Shown one piece after another: positions 11,691-23,375 of a DNA stretch of 64,000 nt. Made by a program: the position numbers and the translations under genes. Within the stretch, counting starts at the first letter, position 1. Each line of letters opens with the position of its first letter. The notes beneath the pieces are model-generated. The model was not told the origin of the DNA. It saw only the letters and a program-made list of their open reading frames with translations, and did not search any database. This stretch comes from Monomorium pharaonis (lineage: Eukaryota; Arthropoda; Insecta; Hymenoptera; Formicidae): positions 13,559,197 to 13,623,196 of the forward strand of contig NC_050476.1 of assembly GCF_013373865.1 (NCBI RefSeq). Reading direction: 5' to 3'.

Positions 11691-13870
11691 AATTAGATAA
11701 GCTTCAATCTTTGATCTTTTTCGATAGAGACATCAAGCACCTGTTGTGCTGTTACCTTCTGCTTGATAATCTTGTTTTTAATATTCAACAGAGCCATATT
11801 TGAGAATCTTTTTTGATTCATTGTAGTTCTTAGCCATGTTTTGATACGTCGCATAGCAGAAAAACTCCTCTCGCAGCCAGCTTGAGCTCATAGATAGGTC
11901 TATTACAACTTGTAACAGCTTATATAAATTAAAGTGTAAAGTTTAATTATTTCCATTTTCAAATTCTCTAGTTTAACCTCCATATTTTTATTTTTCAAAA
12001 TATTTTTGATAACCACAGTTTTAGCCTCAAGGACAAATGTGTCAATTTTCGTAGCATCTTTATAATTTTCTATAAAAGCTTTTCCAAGCTTTAGATCCAA
12101 CTTTATAAAAGAATCAATTGATTGTGCCAAGAAAAGATTTTCAAATCTATACTTAAAATTACTTGTAATGTTGTCCATTACTTGGTAATAGAAGTTTATT
12201 TTTCAATACTCAGAGGATTATATATCCGACAGCAAATCCACCAAATTACTTTTACCGAGAGTTGATTTTATATGGAAATCATTTAGCTTTTCCGGTTTTC
12301 TTTTCCTTTTTGAAATTTGAACAGGTTCTAAAAAAATTTCACATTTTTCAGCAAAATTCTTGATTTCTTCCCAGAGGTTATTAAATTGATTTTATTTCTC
12401 CTGAAAAGTAATAATTACGCCCGTTATTATTTCACTCGCTCGACCAAGAGTTATATCTTTACTTTGGAAATATTTACTCAGTACATTTATAATTAGAAGC
12501 ACTGTGTGAAATATAAATAAGCTGGCAAAATCTGATTTCTTAATGCAAGTTAGTATATCAAATGCTTCCACCGAATTCTTATCTTAGGTTTAGCTGATTT
12601 CTTCTTCCAGAACATCTTTAATTGTATCATAATTATTTAATAAAGTTTTGCAGTTTTCATAACGACAGTTCCATCTTGTGCTCAAACTTTCTATTTCACG
12701 GCTGGTCTTGATACTCAGAGCGTTATAAGCTTTCATAAAATAAGTATGATTACCAGTAAAAAGGTGACTATATAAGATTTCAAGAGTGTTAAAAAACGTT
12801 GTTGCTAATGAAATTTTTGCACAAGAATCAACAATTACTAAATTAAGCGTGTGTGCTAAGCAGTGAATGTACATATATTGCTTGAGGGTGGATTTCTTTT
12901 ATTCTTGCTTGAAGACCTTGGTCTTTTCCTGACATAACATTGGTTCCATCATATGACTGTGCGATTATTGGTATATCAGTCATATTACATTTGTCTAAAA
13001 ATTCTAAAATCAATTTTTGTTATCCTTATGCATCTCTGAAGGCGGAACAATTTAAGAAGCCAAGGAATCGTTCTTCAATTTCTAAACCTTTTATCTATTG
13101 TAATTACTGATAATTGTTGTTCTTTATAACATCTGGCTTCATCTACCATCAACGAAAAAAACAACATGCATGCACCTTTTTAAATATTTTTTTCAAGAGA
13201 GAGTTGGGTTATAACGTCTATAATTTCATTTTGAACTTTAGGGCTGCAATAAGTCAAATGTCGTCCTAAGTGATTTGAAAAGTTTTTGTCGTATTTGGCG
13301 AAGATCTCGAGAATTCCAAAAAATTGTCTTTGTTATTGGAAATTGAATCCTTGCAATGTTCTCGTAAAGGTAAGCCTTGACGTACCATGCATAATATAAC
13401 GTCAATCAGTTTTATCAAATATTTTCTGTTTCGTATTACTTCTTCTTTATGCTGTGTTACAAGCTTTTTTGCACACTTCCAGATATAACAGAATGTTTAT
13501 AAGATATAAATTGCTCAGTATATTAAATATGAAGCGATGATTGCTCATGTTTTTGAAGCACTTTGTTTAGTTTTTTCCAGTTGCAAAATCTACTCTTGAT
13601 GAATCTTTCATTTTGACCACGTACGAATCCTATCAGAATTGTCTGCATACAAAGTAATATATTTTGTTTTTTTTTGTACTACATTCAAGCCAGCTCTATG
13701 TATCATAGTAATTGGATGAAAATAATCATTCTTTATTTCCAAAATTACTTCTTGGAAAATTATTTCAAGGCCGAGATGGACTTCTTTCAAGAAAGCTCAA
13801 ATCTAATAAATGTTCTCTTTCTTCTGTTTTCTTATTTGTCTTGTCTTCCATACTATTAATACCTGCATTA
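11690..13870 (-). pseudogene. hAT transposase relic (TTF-type zinc-finger/dimerisation family)
   Basis: Three minus-strand segments belong to one broken transposase. Near 12590-12874 the frame reads YIHCLAHTLNLVIVDSCAK, then STRWNCRYENC, matching the central hAT core (HCxAHxLNL and the STRW motif). At 11700-11890, out of frame with this, ERSFSAMRRIKTWLRTTMNQ followed by KRFSNMALLNI is the C-terminal hAT dimerisation domain. The N-terminal portion is around 13600-13860. Stops and frameshifts separate all of them, so it is dead. Family proteins are about 600-800 residues, which fits the 2.1-kb span. Terminal repeats were not found. It is a different lineage from the hAT at 17.2 kb. Confidence 0.8.
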
Positions 13871-14085
13871 TACAAATATATGAGTAATTATTTATTTCTT
13901 AACACATAATTATAATGTGAAAATTAAACTCTATGTTCAATATACATTAAAAAATATAATTGTAACCCCTATACATTAACTTACACCTAACTTTTTCTAT
14001 ACAATAACTTCTTTACTTGAGTTAATTGTCTCTAACATTGATTATAATGGATTACTTTGTGTAGTAGACGTAGTGGTCTTTATAT

Positions 14086-14391
14086 TGTTGCGTGCCGCGT
14101 GTCGCCCAATACATCCCTGAAGCGCCAGTCAGCTGACGGACCGATCGGCCGGTTGCCGGAAGAATTTGTTATTAAAATAATTGAATTAAACGGCTGGTTG
14201 CCGGGAAATATTTGTAAACAAGAATTGTAGACAGTTTAACATCGGACTCCTGCCGAGGAGGACGTGTCACGCGCTTTCTCTGTTTGAGTTCATATAGCAA
14301 TAAAGTTCTTGAGATCTTTAAGCGAATTGATTTCCTTTCGACGCGAGTGAGTGTGTGTGCGCGGAGTGTCTTTCGGCGATCCGGCGCAACA
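14086..14391 (+). mobile_element. Solo LTR (TGTTGCGTGCC...CGCAACA), ATAT target duplication
   Basis: The 306-bp unit begins TGTTGCGTGCCGCG, ends GGCGCAACA, and is flanked by ATAT at 14082-14085 and 14392-14395. An AATAAA signal sits near 14300 within GCAATAAAGTTC. TG...CA ends, a 4-bp duplication and an internal polyadenylation signal fit a gypsy-type solo LTR. The 56109 LTR has the same ends and the same ATAT target. Confidence 0.8.
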
Positions 14392-14395
14392 ATAT

Positions 14396-14838
14396 TATTG
14401 TTACAATTAATAACACCGTTAGTTGCTTCTCTAAGATGTATATTAGTATTAAAAAAAAAAAAGATTTTATGCCTTGAAACTTTTTTATTTTTTAATTATA
14501 AAAAATAAAAATTAAATAAAAATAAGATTGTACATATAGATAAATCGGTATACATATATATTATTTTTTCTTCTAAGACAACACGATGTGTATTATGTGG
14601 GCAAGACAAATCTACTTTATTTAATTATTTCCCACGATTAACACTGTCAGCACTTTGTTTCACGAGGTTATAAAAACCAATACTATACAAGTTAAACATT
14701 TGATACCCGCGTAAAGATTATTTTACATTAGTCGCGACTGCCGCAATTTGCGACAGCCAATGAACGTCAACGGAGCTCACGATTGGCTGTTTACGATGAC
14801 TGACCTAAAATGACACTTATGCCACGTGTGTGAAGTTT
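14396..14838. other. No recognisable feature
   Basis: AT-rich with an A11 tract near 14450. No coding similarity or termini seen. Confidence 0.4.
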
Positions 14839-15246
14839 CCCCACACTTTTCGAATTTTGTATTTTTTAAAATTGTGCTGCATTGTACTGCATTTGTGCTG
14901 TACTGTGCCATAAACCGCAACTTTGTAAATCAATGCGCACTCAAGAAAATAAAAAAAAACAAAATTTTTGATAGCCCCACACTTTTTGAATTTTGAATTT
15001 TTCTTTTTTGTACCGTATTGTGCTATGTTTGTGTTGAATTGTGCCGCAAACGGGAGATCGATAACATCAATAACAATTAAGAAAAAAAAATAAAAACAAA
15101 ATTATACTAGCCCCGCAATTTTGCTGAAACAAACTTTTTTTTTTTAGGAAGGTGATAACTTGTACTACGTTGTGCCGTCAATAGAAACTCGATATCTCTA
15201 TTTATTTTGTAGGTAAAAAATATTGGATTTTTAGGAATAAAAAATT
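14839..15246. repeat. Diverged tandem repeat, three units of 136 bp
   Basis: Units begin at 14839 (CCCCACACTTTTCGAATTTT), 14975 (CCCCACACTTTTTGAATTTT) and 15111 (CCCCGCAATTTTGCTG), exactly 136 bp apart. Each contains a TTGTGC/TTGTACTGC-rich stretch followed by an A-rich tract. Similar phrases (TTGTGTTGAGTTGTGC, TTGTGCCGAATTGGGC) continue to about 15450 in decayed form. Confidence 0.75.
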
Positions 15247-15661
15247 TAATATTTGTATAACTTGCGAATGGCGACAGACAATCGAATTCTGCAAGTTGTG
15301 TTGAGTTGTGCTACTTACAATCAGCAAGACACCTGCGTTAAAAGTTGAGATTATCTTGAAGGTCAATAAAAGTTAACAAAAGAGGGGTAGGGGTGATTAA
15401 AAAATTTGACATTTCCAAATTTTCTTTGATTGTGCCGAATTGGGCTAGACTAGCACAACAATTTTTCCTAATGACAAAATTTCGTCAGATCGCCAAATTT
15501 CGCAGCGCAGACAAAATTAGCAATCAGACGTTAAGCATTTGCAAGGTCCATGAAGTTGGCACCCGGCTTTTATCAAATAAAATTTTCCAAAGTGTTTCTG
15601 GTAGATTTCAGCATGTAGAGCATAGTAGTAAACGTTATTTCGTTTGTAATAAAAAAATAAG

Positions 15662-16068
15662 CTTGATATCGATTTTTTTTAAACCGTTAAAAATTTTTTT
15701 AAGGTTAGGCCTATATAGACATCAGATTCTTATTTGGAATTGTTTGTAGTTGTTTGCAGTGATTTTCGTTTTGTTTGTAGTCGAGCCGTTCAAGAGTTAT
15801 CGATTTTATAAAAACCGTTAAAAATTTTTTTAAGGCCAGGCCCATATAGACATAAGATTCTTATTTGGAATCGTTTGTAGTTGTTTGTAGTCCCACACAG
15901 CACACAGAAAGCTTTCTGAAAGATATCGGAAAAATATCTTCTGTCAGATATCTTTCAGAAACCTTTCTGAAAGATGTTTTGCTGTATGGGATGCTTTTCG
16001 TTTCGTTTGTAGTCGAACCGTTCACAGGTTATCGATTTTTTAAAAACAGGAATTTTTTTAAGTTAACG
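15662..16068. repeat. Tandem repeat of about 131 bp, interrupted by a MITE
   Basis: ATCGATTTT followed by AAAACCGTTAAAAA, GGCCTATATAGACAT and ATTCTTATTTGGAAT recurs at 15668 and 15799, 131 bp apart. A third partial unit resumes at 16031 after a 99-bp MITE. Confidence 0.75.
15892..15990. mobile_element. 99-bp CCCACACAGCA MITE
   Basis: The left end CCCACACAGCACAC is inverted at the right end (GTTTTGCTGTATGGG). The interior consists of GAAAGCTTTCTGAAAG/GATATC words. It interrupts the 131-bp repeat, whose neighbouring unit shows the unfilled sequence. Confidence 0.75.
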
Positions 16069-16114
16069 TAGAAAGTCGCAAATCCATGTGATGCAGTGAA
16101 TGCTTTGCACACAT

Positions 16115-16151
<37 letters not shown>

Positions 16152-16265
16152 TTGCCCATGTACATTGCAAGCAAAGTAAAGTCCACATAGGTTAACGACT
16201 TGGACGGGGTTGGTGCGGGAGGCGGGGCCAAAGACCATCACTTGCACCCCCGTGTGTGTGTATGA
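16068..16265. repeat. Displaced core cassette of the GGACACAG-word family
   Basis: AAGTCGCAAATCCATGTGAT, (AC)n at 16117-16148, TGTACATTGCAAGCAAAGTA and TCCACATAGGTTAACGACTT match the central cassette of the elements at 16539, 31762 and 62413, but partly inverted and without the word arrays. The tract GGGGTTGGTGCGGGAGGCGG could form a G-quadruplex. Confidence 0.65.
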
Positions 16266-16538
16266 TGTATGCATGAATGCGTGAGCGGCCATTTGGATGC
16301 TCACCTTTTATATATAGGACATCTGTTGAGAAGTCAAATGAAATGGAAGTCATACGATGTTGAAGCGGTCGGTAATGCACGAGATATTGCTGGAGAGCAC
16401 CGCGACGGACCTTATTTTCAAGAAAAACAGCGGAGGCGTTTAGAGTTGTTGTTTGCTCACTTGTTGCCAGTTTTCAACCACGAATCAGGCAATCCTGAAC
16501 AGCGATGCCATGCGGGTTGTCTTTTTTCGCGCATACGC

Positions 16539-17030
16539 GAGTAAGTCCCAGATGCGCACAGTAATAAACGGACACAGCAGGCTGAGTGAAACGGACACAG
16601 ACCAAACGGACACAGTAACAAACGGACACAGTAACAAACGGACACAGTAACAAACGGACACAGTAATAAACGGACACAGTAATAAACGGACACAGACCAA
16701 ATGCGCACACTGCACATGCGCACGGACCAAATGCACACACGGAAACTCGCAAACCCATGTGATGCAGTGAATGCTTTGCATACACACACACGTGCAGGGC
16801 CTTCGGCCCCCTCTCCCGCACCCACCCCGTCTAAGTCGCTAATCTAAGTGGACTTTACTCTGCTTGCAATGTACATGGATTGCATTTGGTCCGTGCGCAC
16901 GTGCAGTGTGCGCACTTGGTCTGTGTCCGTTTGTTACTGTGTCCGTTTATTACTGTGTCCGTTTGTTACTGTGTCTGTTTTACTCAGCCTGCTGTGTCCA
17001 TTTATTACTGTGCGCATCTGGGACGCTCCC
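16539..17030. mobile_element. GGACACAG-word palindromic element A, 8-bp TSD GCATACGC
   Basis: The element starts GAGTAAGTCCCAGATGCGCA and ends with the inverse (TGCGCATCTGGGACGCTCCC). GCATACGC is repeated exactly at 16531-16538 and 17031-17038. The left arm is an array of 15-16 bp words ending CGGACACAG or TGCGCACAG with spacers TAATAAA, TAACAAA and ACCAAA; the right arm is the inverse. The core holds the GTCGCAAACCCATGTG phrase, short (CA)n, GGGCCTTCGGCCC and a C-rich tract. The 8-bp duplication suggests hAT-type (or P-type) mobilisation, although the tips are not the usual hAT CAG...CTG. Frames reading VCYCVRLLLCPF come from the words and are spurious. Confidence 0.85.
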
Positions 17031-17185
17031 GCATACGCGGCCGCAACTGGCGGTTACTAATGATGTATCACTTGTAACAGTAGTGGGCGTAAATCTGTCC
17101 AAACTTGTTGGCTTTTCGCGGGAAGCAGGAGGATAGATATAAGGTAAGTATAGGTAAGTATAATTTTTATTTATATTTATGCATT

Positions 17186-18880
17186 ACGGATTTTAATAAT
17201 AAAAAACCTATTAAATATGGAATTAAAGTTTATAAGACTTCATGGCTAGACGAAAGATGTTTTAAAGGATGGTTGGCTGGTCATCCTACAAAAAATAAAG
17301 CGCTTTGCATGGCTTGCAATACAAAAATTAATTGCTGTAAGTCCGATTTAATCAGACATTCACAGACATTCAAACATATTAAGAAAGTAAAATCATTAAA
17401 TTTTGAAGCCATCGATAATAATAATAATACATCACATAATGATAAAGTTAAAAGTGCCGAAATTAAATTAGCAGCTTTTTTCGCGGAACATGACGTAGCT
17501 TTCAATACTATTGATTATTTGGTACCATTATTAATAAATATTTTTATTGATTCTGAAATTTCGCAGGACCTTTCACTTGCTCGAACAAAGTGTTCAAAAA
17601 TTGTTAAAAATGTAAACACGAAACAGAAAAAATTGTTGACAATTTAAAAACTTGTAAATTTTCTGTCTTAATAGATGAAAGTACAGATATTTCAGAAGAT
17701 AAAGCAATGTGTATTCTTATTAGATATATTTCTCCAATAAATAATAAAATTACAACTCAATTGTTAGATTTATTATTGTTAGATGCAACAGATTGTTCTG
17801 CAAAACAATTTTTGAGTCATTTACGAAATTATTACAAGAAAAAAAAATTCCTCTTAAAAATATTGCCGGTTTAGGATGTGACAATGCATCCGTTATGATA
17901 AGATGCAATAATGCTTTTATGAGTCACTTAGAATCAAAAGTACCTAGCTTAATTATACTAAAATGTATCTGTCATTTATCTGCACTTGTGGCCAGTAAAG
18001 CATGTAATAAATTATCTTTATATTGTGAAAATTTAATTGGGGAAATTACCACTTATATTTCGGGCAGTCCAAAGAGATGCGCAATTTTACACAAATTTCA
18101 AGATTTTTTCAGTGTTAAACGACATAAAATATTAAAACTTTCAAATACTCGGTGGTTTAGTTTACAAAAATGCGTCGATAGAGTTTTAGAAAATTGGGAA
18201 GCTTTAAAAAATTATTTTATTTTAGCGGTAATAGACGATAAATCTAAATCTGCAGAAATTATTTTAGAATAGTTGAATAATAATTATATTAAATATATTA
18301 AAGCATATTTTTATTTTTAAAATATTTTTTGAATTTTTCGAAACTTTAATGCTCAATTTCAATCACGTAACGTTTTAGTGCATAAATTATATGGAGATAG
18401 TCGACAATTAATATTTCAATTTGCTAAAAACTTTGTGAATTTAAATGTTTTAGATAATATTTTTAATTTAGATTTAAATAATAAACAGAATATAATTTAA
18501 GGCACATAGACGATACATATTTATGTGGGACCCAACTGTGAAAACTTTTTAAAAACTTTACCTTTAGAGTGCGCACAACAAGTTAAATTTAAATGCTTGG
18601 AATTTTATATTGCTGCAGTTGAAGAAATACTAAAACGTTTACCATGTAAAGATAATCTTTTTGAACAATTACAATTTTTAGATCTTCAAGTTGTTTTATA
18701 CGATCAAAGTAGATTAAAAGTTAAAGATTTAACATACATTACTACGCAAATACAACATGAATATATTAATGTAACACAATTGAATTATGAATGGATCTTG
18801 CTGGGATTAATTTTGGACGAACAAAAGAAAAAAGATTTAATTTTTTTAGAGATAGATAAGATGTGGAATAATGTATGTTG
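17186..18880 (+). pseudogene. hAT transposase relic with BED-like zinc finger
   Basis: The order of motifs is that of ZBED5/SCAND3-like hAT transposases. At 17240-17390 GWLAGHPTKNKALCMACN and ...LIRHSQTFKH give a C2...HH BED-type finger. In another frame VLIDESTDISEDKAMC carries the first catalytic aspartate (about 17665-17710). GLGCDNASVM, ICHLSALVASKAC and SNTRWFSLQKCV follow at 17860-18180. The C-terminal third continues in pieces to about 18880, ending KMWNNV. At least three frameshifts or stops break it. The dimerisation domain is lost where a GC-richer insert begins. Element A sits just upstream. Related fragments lie at 26092-26250 and 30048-30458, both on the minus strand. Confidence 0.85.
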
Positions 18881-19400
18881 TGCCCCTGATTACGAGACAC
18901 GGTATTGGCGATCGCTGCCGTAATTCCTCGGGATCAGGTTCCGTGAATGATAAAGCCGATAGTGGTTTTAACACGATATATTTGCTCACAACTGAGTTAC
19001 ACTAATTTGTTACTTAATAAACCCGTGACAAAGATGTAATGTCGAGCGACACAGGTTCATCGATGTATGATACACAAGTAAGCCCACTCGTTATCTTTAC
19101 ATCGGTGTTTATATACACCGATTTTTGGCGTATAACCGGCGAGGGAACTTTCGCGGTCACTGCACTTGCTTAGTCAGCAATTGCTGGCTACGTACTTTCA
19201 ACTCAAAATGAGGAGATTTTGGGTGTTCTTTATTAGGCAATCGGGTGCATTGCCCAATGCGACGCCCGGTACATGTACGATATATTTTATAATAAAAAGT
19301 TTTGAAGAAAAAATAAATTATGTATCTATAATAAAGTTATATATTTATTTATAATGCTGTTGTAATTACGCAGTCTATTTTCGTACTTAGATAATGTTAA
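18881..19400 (+). mobile_element. GC-richer insert in the hAT relic, LTR-like
   Basis: The transposase reading ends abruptly near TGTTGTGCCCCTGATTACGA and the sequence becomes GC-rich with a TATA-like GTTTATATACACC (about 19108) and AATAAA-type signals near 19290-19335. This looks like an LTR promoter and polyadenylation region, but I find no matching end or target duplication. Confidence 0.35.
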
Positions 19401-19410
19401 AATATAAGAT

Positions 19411-21120
19411 CCCACATAGAAATGAAACCTCCAGTAGACGTCTAATGGACGTCTGCCATGGAAGTTTAAACTTCCAGTGGACGTCCATTAGACGTCCAAT
19501 ATAGAGCCATTAGAAATCCACAGTTCCGCACTGTGGACGTCTATTAGACCTTCAACAGAGGTCGTCAAAGAGGTCTATTAGACGTTGTGTGGATCATTAA
19601 CAGAGGCTTCACGGAGCCTCGATGGATGACTTACGGACGTTTTGTGGATCATTAATAGAGGCTTCACGAAGCCTCGATGGATGATTGACAAAATAAAAAT
19701 TTAAAATAAAAATTTTATTTCTTTTAAATTATTTTTATCAACAGTACATACTAAATTTAGGATAAATTTTTATTAATTAATTAAATTTAAATTATATTAT
19801 TTTATTTTATTCTTACTTGCCTCTGGTTTTGAACCCGGGACCTTAGGATTACAAACCTTGTACTCTATCTGCTATGCCAATTTGACTCATCGATGGGTAC
19901 TTGTTATTGTCTACATATACATATATGTTATAAACTGACGCAATTATATTATTTTTTATAAAAGCAATTAAATTTTGCGAAACATATTAAAAATAAATAG
20001 CATTAATTTATTTACTTATTAATTTCATTGTTAAATTTATCTTTTTCCATAACCTTAATAATTTGATGGAAATTGCGATCTATTTAGCATTAATACTTTG
20101 AAGCGTTCAAATGGTTAATTAGATAATTTTAACCATATAGATCATATATTTTAAAAAAAATTAAATAGTTTATTATTCTGTTTTTGTATTCAGTACATGA
20201 TAAATTTAGATTTTGTGCATTTCTTTGTGCGCAGTAATTGTAGACAAACCGTTATTTTTGAAAACATCTTTATGATAATTTTTTTTAATATCAAATAGAT
20301 CTTTCATTCAGGATGCTATAGTGTTGTCTGATTTCTGAGTCAACTACGACGCGCATGGACGGCTCAAAAATCGGACAGCATTGTGATATCTTTTATGAGA
20401 TATTAAGCTGATATCATTTAGCTGTGATATCATAAGGATAACATTATCAAGAAACTTAAATGAAACTCTTCCATGAGATATCTCAAAGACCTATCTTAGT
20501 AGACGTCTCTGATAAATGTTACCATTTGGACATTATTTCCAAGATATCTAAATGTTTTCTTTAAAAAGTCCTCTTAAAGTTTTTATTCTGACAAGCGTGT
20601 TGTCTGGGTAACTTCTACCATGAAAATAAATGTTCCATAAAGCTATGGAAGTTTAATGGATCCTTAATGGACGTCTGTCTAACTTCCATCATGGAAATAA
20701 TGTTCCATAGAGCTATGGAAGTTTAGTGGACCTTAATAGACATCCATCTAACTTCCATTATGGAAGAAAACATCCAATAGAGCTATGGATGTTTAATGGA
20801 TCCCTAATGGATGTCTATCTAACTTCCACCATGGAGGTAAACCTCCAATGAAGCCATGGACGTTTACTGGATCTTTAATGGACGTCTGTCTAACTTCCGC
20901 CATGGAGGTAAACCTTCAATGGAGCCATGGAAGTTTACTGGATCCCTAATGGACGTCTACCTAACTTCCGCCATGGAGGTAAACCTCCAATGGAGCTAAG
21001 GAAGTTTACTAGACCTCTAATGGACGTCCATCTGACTTCCACCATGGACATAGACGTCCCATGGATCTATGGAAGTTTAATGGACGTCCATTGGACATCC
21101 ACTGCCAATTTCTATGTGGG
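19411..21120. mobile_element. 1.7-kb CCCACATAGAAAT element with GGACGTCCAT words, copy 1
   Basis: CCCACATAGAAAT at the left is inverted at the right (ATTTCTATGTGGG) with AT on both sides, a 2-bp duplication. The outer parts are dense in GGACGTCCATTAGA and TAATGGACGTCT words, in both orientations. The middle (19680-20600) is AT-rich and holds a tRNA-like segment. A second full-length copy in inverted orientation is at 52775-54492 and a 5'-truncated one at 30459-31494. No transposase is encoded. The frames at 20927-21302 are word-array artefacts. Confidence 0.85.
19815..19887 (-). other. tRNA-like segment inside the 1.7-kb element
   Basis: On the minus strand TGGCATAGCAGATAGAGTAC matches a Pol III A box and CCCGGGTTCAAAACC a B box, about 42 bp apart as in a tRNA. 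The acceptor and T stems do not pair well, so it is tRNA-derived (SINE-like) and not a functional tRNA gene. It is conserved in copy 2. Confidence 0.55.
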
Positions 21121-21179
21121 ATATAACCTCTTTTCAAATTTTTATTTTTTATAAATTTATATGTGTGTGTATTACATAT

Positions 21180-21188
<9 letters not shown>

Positions 21189-21235
<47 letters not shown>

Positions 21236-22150
21236 TCCAGAACAAAATTAGGGAAATACCTAATTTTTCCGGTAAAAAAGTGTAAAATTCAAACTGCAGC
21301 AACTTTGCGAAGAATGATTATAGAAAAACGTTTCAAAAAGCAAATTAAAGGGCAAAATGTCGAATCTTTAATGGTTACGTCAAAATTTAAAATTTTTTTT
21401 AAACTCAAAAAATTTTTGAGTAAAAAGGAAAATTAGAAAATTAAAAAATTTTTTTTCGCGTTTGTTTAACTGCATGGGCGAAGATAAATTTTTTTTCATA
21501 AATGAAACCAATTGTTTTTAAAAGCTCAATTCTTATGCTATCTCTTTAATTTTTATACGACCCTCTACGATTTTTTTTGACCAAGAAATGTCATTTTCAA
21601 ATTCGACGGTTCATATCTCGGCAACCAATCATCGTACAGTAACCAAAAAAAAAAGCAAATTGAAAGGCAAACCTTAATTTTAACAATAAATTTTCAGTTT
21701 AAAAAATACTGACTTTTACTGACTTTTTAAAAAATTTTCTCATGTCATAAAAATATACAAAAATTTTATTTATAGATAAAGAAACCTAGAACAGTTGGGA
21801 CGTGGAATCCAGATGGCGCGACTTGTGATTTTAAAGTTTACACATTACTCTTTATAATCAATATTGTTTTTTTTTTATTTCGTCATTTCGGAGTCAAGAT
21901 ATTGCACTTTAAATATTGATAAGACAATTTTATTGTAAATTAATCAATTTTCTTCTAACAAAAAACAAAAGAATAAAACTTTCGGATATATAACAAATTT
22001 TTGATTAAAAAACTGCAGTTTCGCGAGTCGGAAATCCGCGAACAAAAAAATGATTACCGTCGGCATCAGCATTACCCGATGTGCACCGCAGAGAGGTTGC
22101 TCGATCGGATTTTGCACATTATGTGGCTCTGAAAATTTATTGTGTGTAAA
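21189..22150. mobile_element. (TA)n followed by the left half of a foldback/Tc1-like element
   Basis: A TA repeat (21189-21231) is followed by CACTCCAGAACAAAATTAGG, a terminus close to that of the MITE at 7752. It continues with AAATTAAAGGGCAAAATGTC and, near 22065-22135, ATTACCCGATGTGCACCG and TCGGATTTTGCAC, phrases shared with the foldback and long-TIR families. The matching right end was not found, so boundaries are uncertain. Confidence 0.45.
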
Positions 22151-22334
22151 ATGTATTCAATAAAATTTTCGTTATGTAATTTTACTAGTAATTTCAAACA
22201 TACCGTACAACTTATACGATACTTAATCTGTGAATAAAATGTAGGATGTTATAATAATCACGAATATATGGTTGTACCGTAAACTCTCGATTAAATGCCT
22301 TTTGGTAAGACACCACGGGAGCGATCCTCCCTTC

Positions 22335-23375
22335 CCCAGGTAGCAAACACAAGTCATTTTGATGTCAAATTTTGGTTATTCCCTGACTATTATTCATTAA
22401 TTGACGTCTTAATGACGTTAAAATGACGGTCTAATGTCACAGACTGTTGACGTCACAATAAAGACGACATTTTAATGTCATTTTTATGACTATCTCAGGT
22501 AATATAAGTCGCTGTAATTTTAACGTTTTAGAAAATATTTCGGGTACATGTCCTATAAATGCAGCACATGTGAAAATATTGAGATAGCATAATTATAATG
22601 TAAAAGAAATAAATTTACGTTGTTTCTCAACAAGAATCGTTATCCCCACCACACCATAGTTACATCTGGCATTGCTTAACTTTTGCGGTCACCTATCCAA
22701 CTCTAAACCGCCGTCGACATTGCTTAAGTTCGAAGATCGTACGCAATCTAGCACTTCGCGATGATCCATGAACATTTGATGCTCATGAACACATATTTGT
22801 TATAGATCAGTTCAATAGATGTCAGAAACATGAAACGTATAGTTAAATAATATTTATAAATAAATATAAATTTACAGTTTTTTTACTGATTTTTACATAT
22901 GCGAAATAACACGTGGAATAACTTATAAAAATATTTTGTACTGTTCTTTTGATAAAGCTAAATTATACCCCAGACAGCACGCAATATTTATAAAATATTT
23001 ACAAAATATTTATAATATTTATTTGAATATTTTATAAATATTTTGTAAATATTTTATAAATATTGCGTGCTGTCTGGGGTATAATTTAGCTTTATCAAAA
23101 GATTTTATAAATATTTTTGTGGTCTTAGAATTGACAGATTATAAAGATTTATCATAAATATTATAAAAATATTTATGAAATATTTATAAATATTTACAAA
23201 ATATTACTTGTACAAATCTTTATTTTTTATTTACCATAAATATTCTATAAAATATTTAGTCTATATTTTAATAATATGCTGAATAAAGATTTTTTTCTTC
23301 ATGTACTATAGATAAAATATATATGAAATATTTATATAATATTTTTAAAAAATAAATATTAAGAAATATTAATAG
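22335..23375. mobile_element. CCCAGGTAGC element, second copy, with AATATTTATAAA words
   Basis: It starts CCCAGGTAGCAAACACAAG and runs parallel to 1500-2460 (shared GACGACATTTTAA, ATGTCCTATA and GATCATGAACA-type phrases, then AATATTTATAAAATATT arrays). The right end is cut by the LINE 3' end near 23376. It carries a long inverted duplication (22945-23102) absent from the first copy. Confidence 0.65.
22945..23102. repeat. 158-bp near-perfect palindrome
   Basis: TCTTTTGATAAAGCTAAATT...CAGACAGCACGC...AATATTT on the left is exactly inverted on the right (GCGTGCTGTCTG...AATTTAGCTTTATCAAAAGA), about 67 bp per outer arm. The homologous place in the copy at 2060-2200 has only the left arm, so the right arm is a later inverted duplication. 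Confidence 0.9.

Noticed and set aside
16457..17136. Several overlapping open frames encoding CVRLLLCPF and SVSVCYC repeats (also at 28569, 31741, 33155, 60634, 62347-63255)
   Set aside because: They are translations of the GGACACAG word arrays in multiple frames and both strands, with no start-context, domain or splice support.
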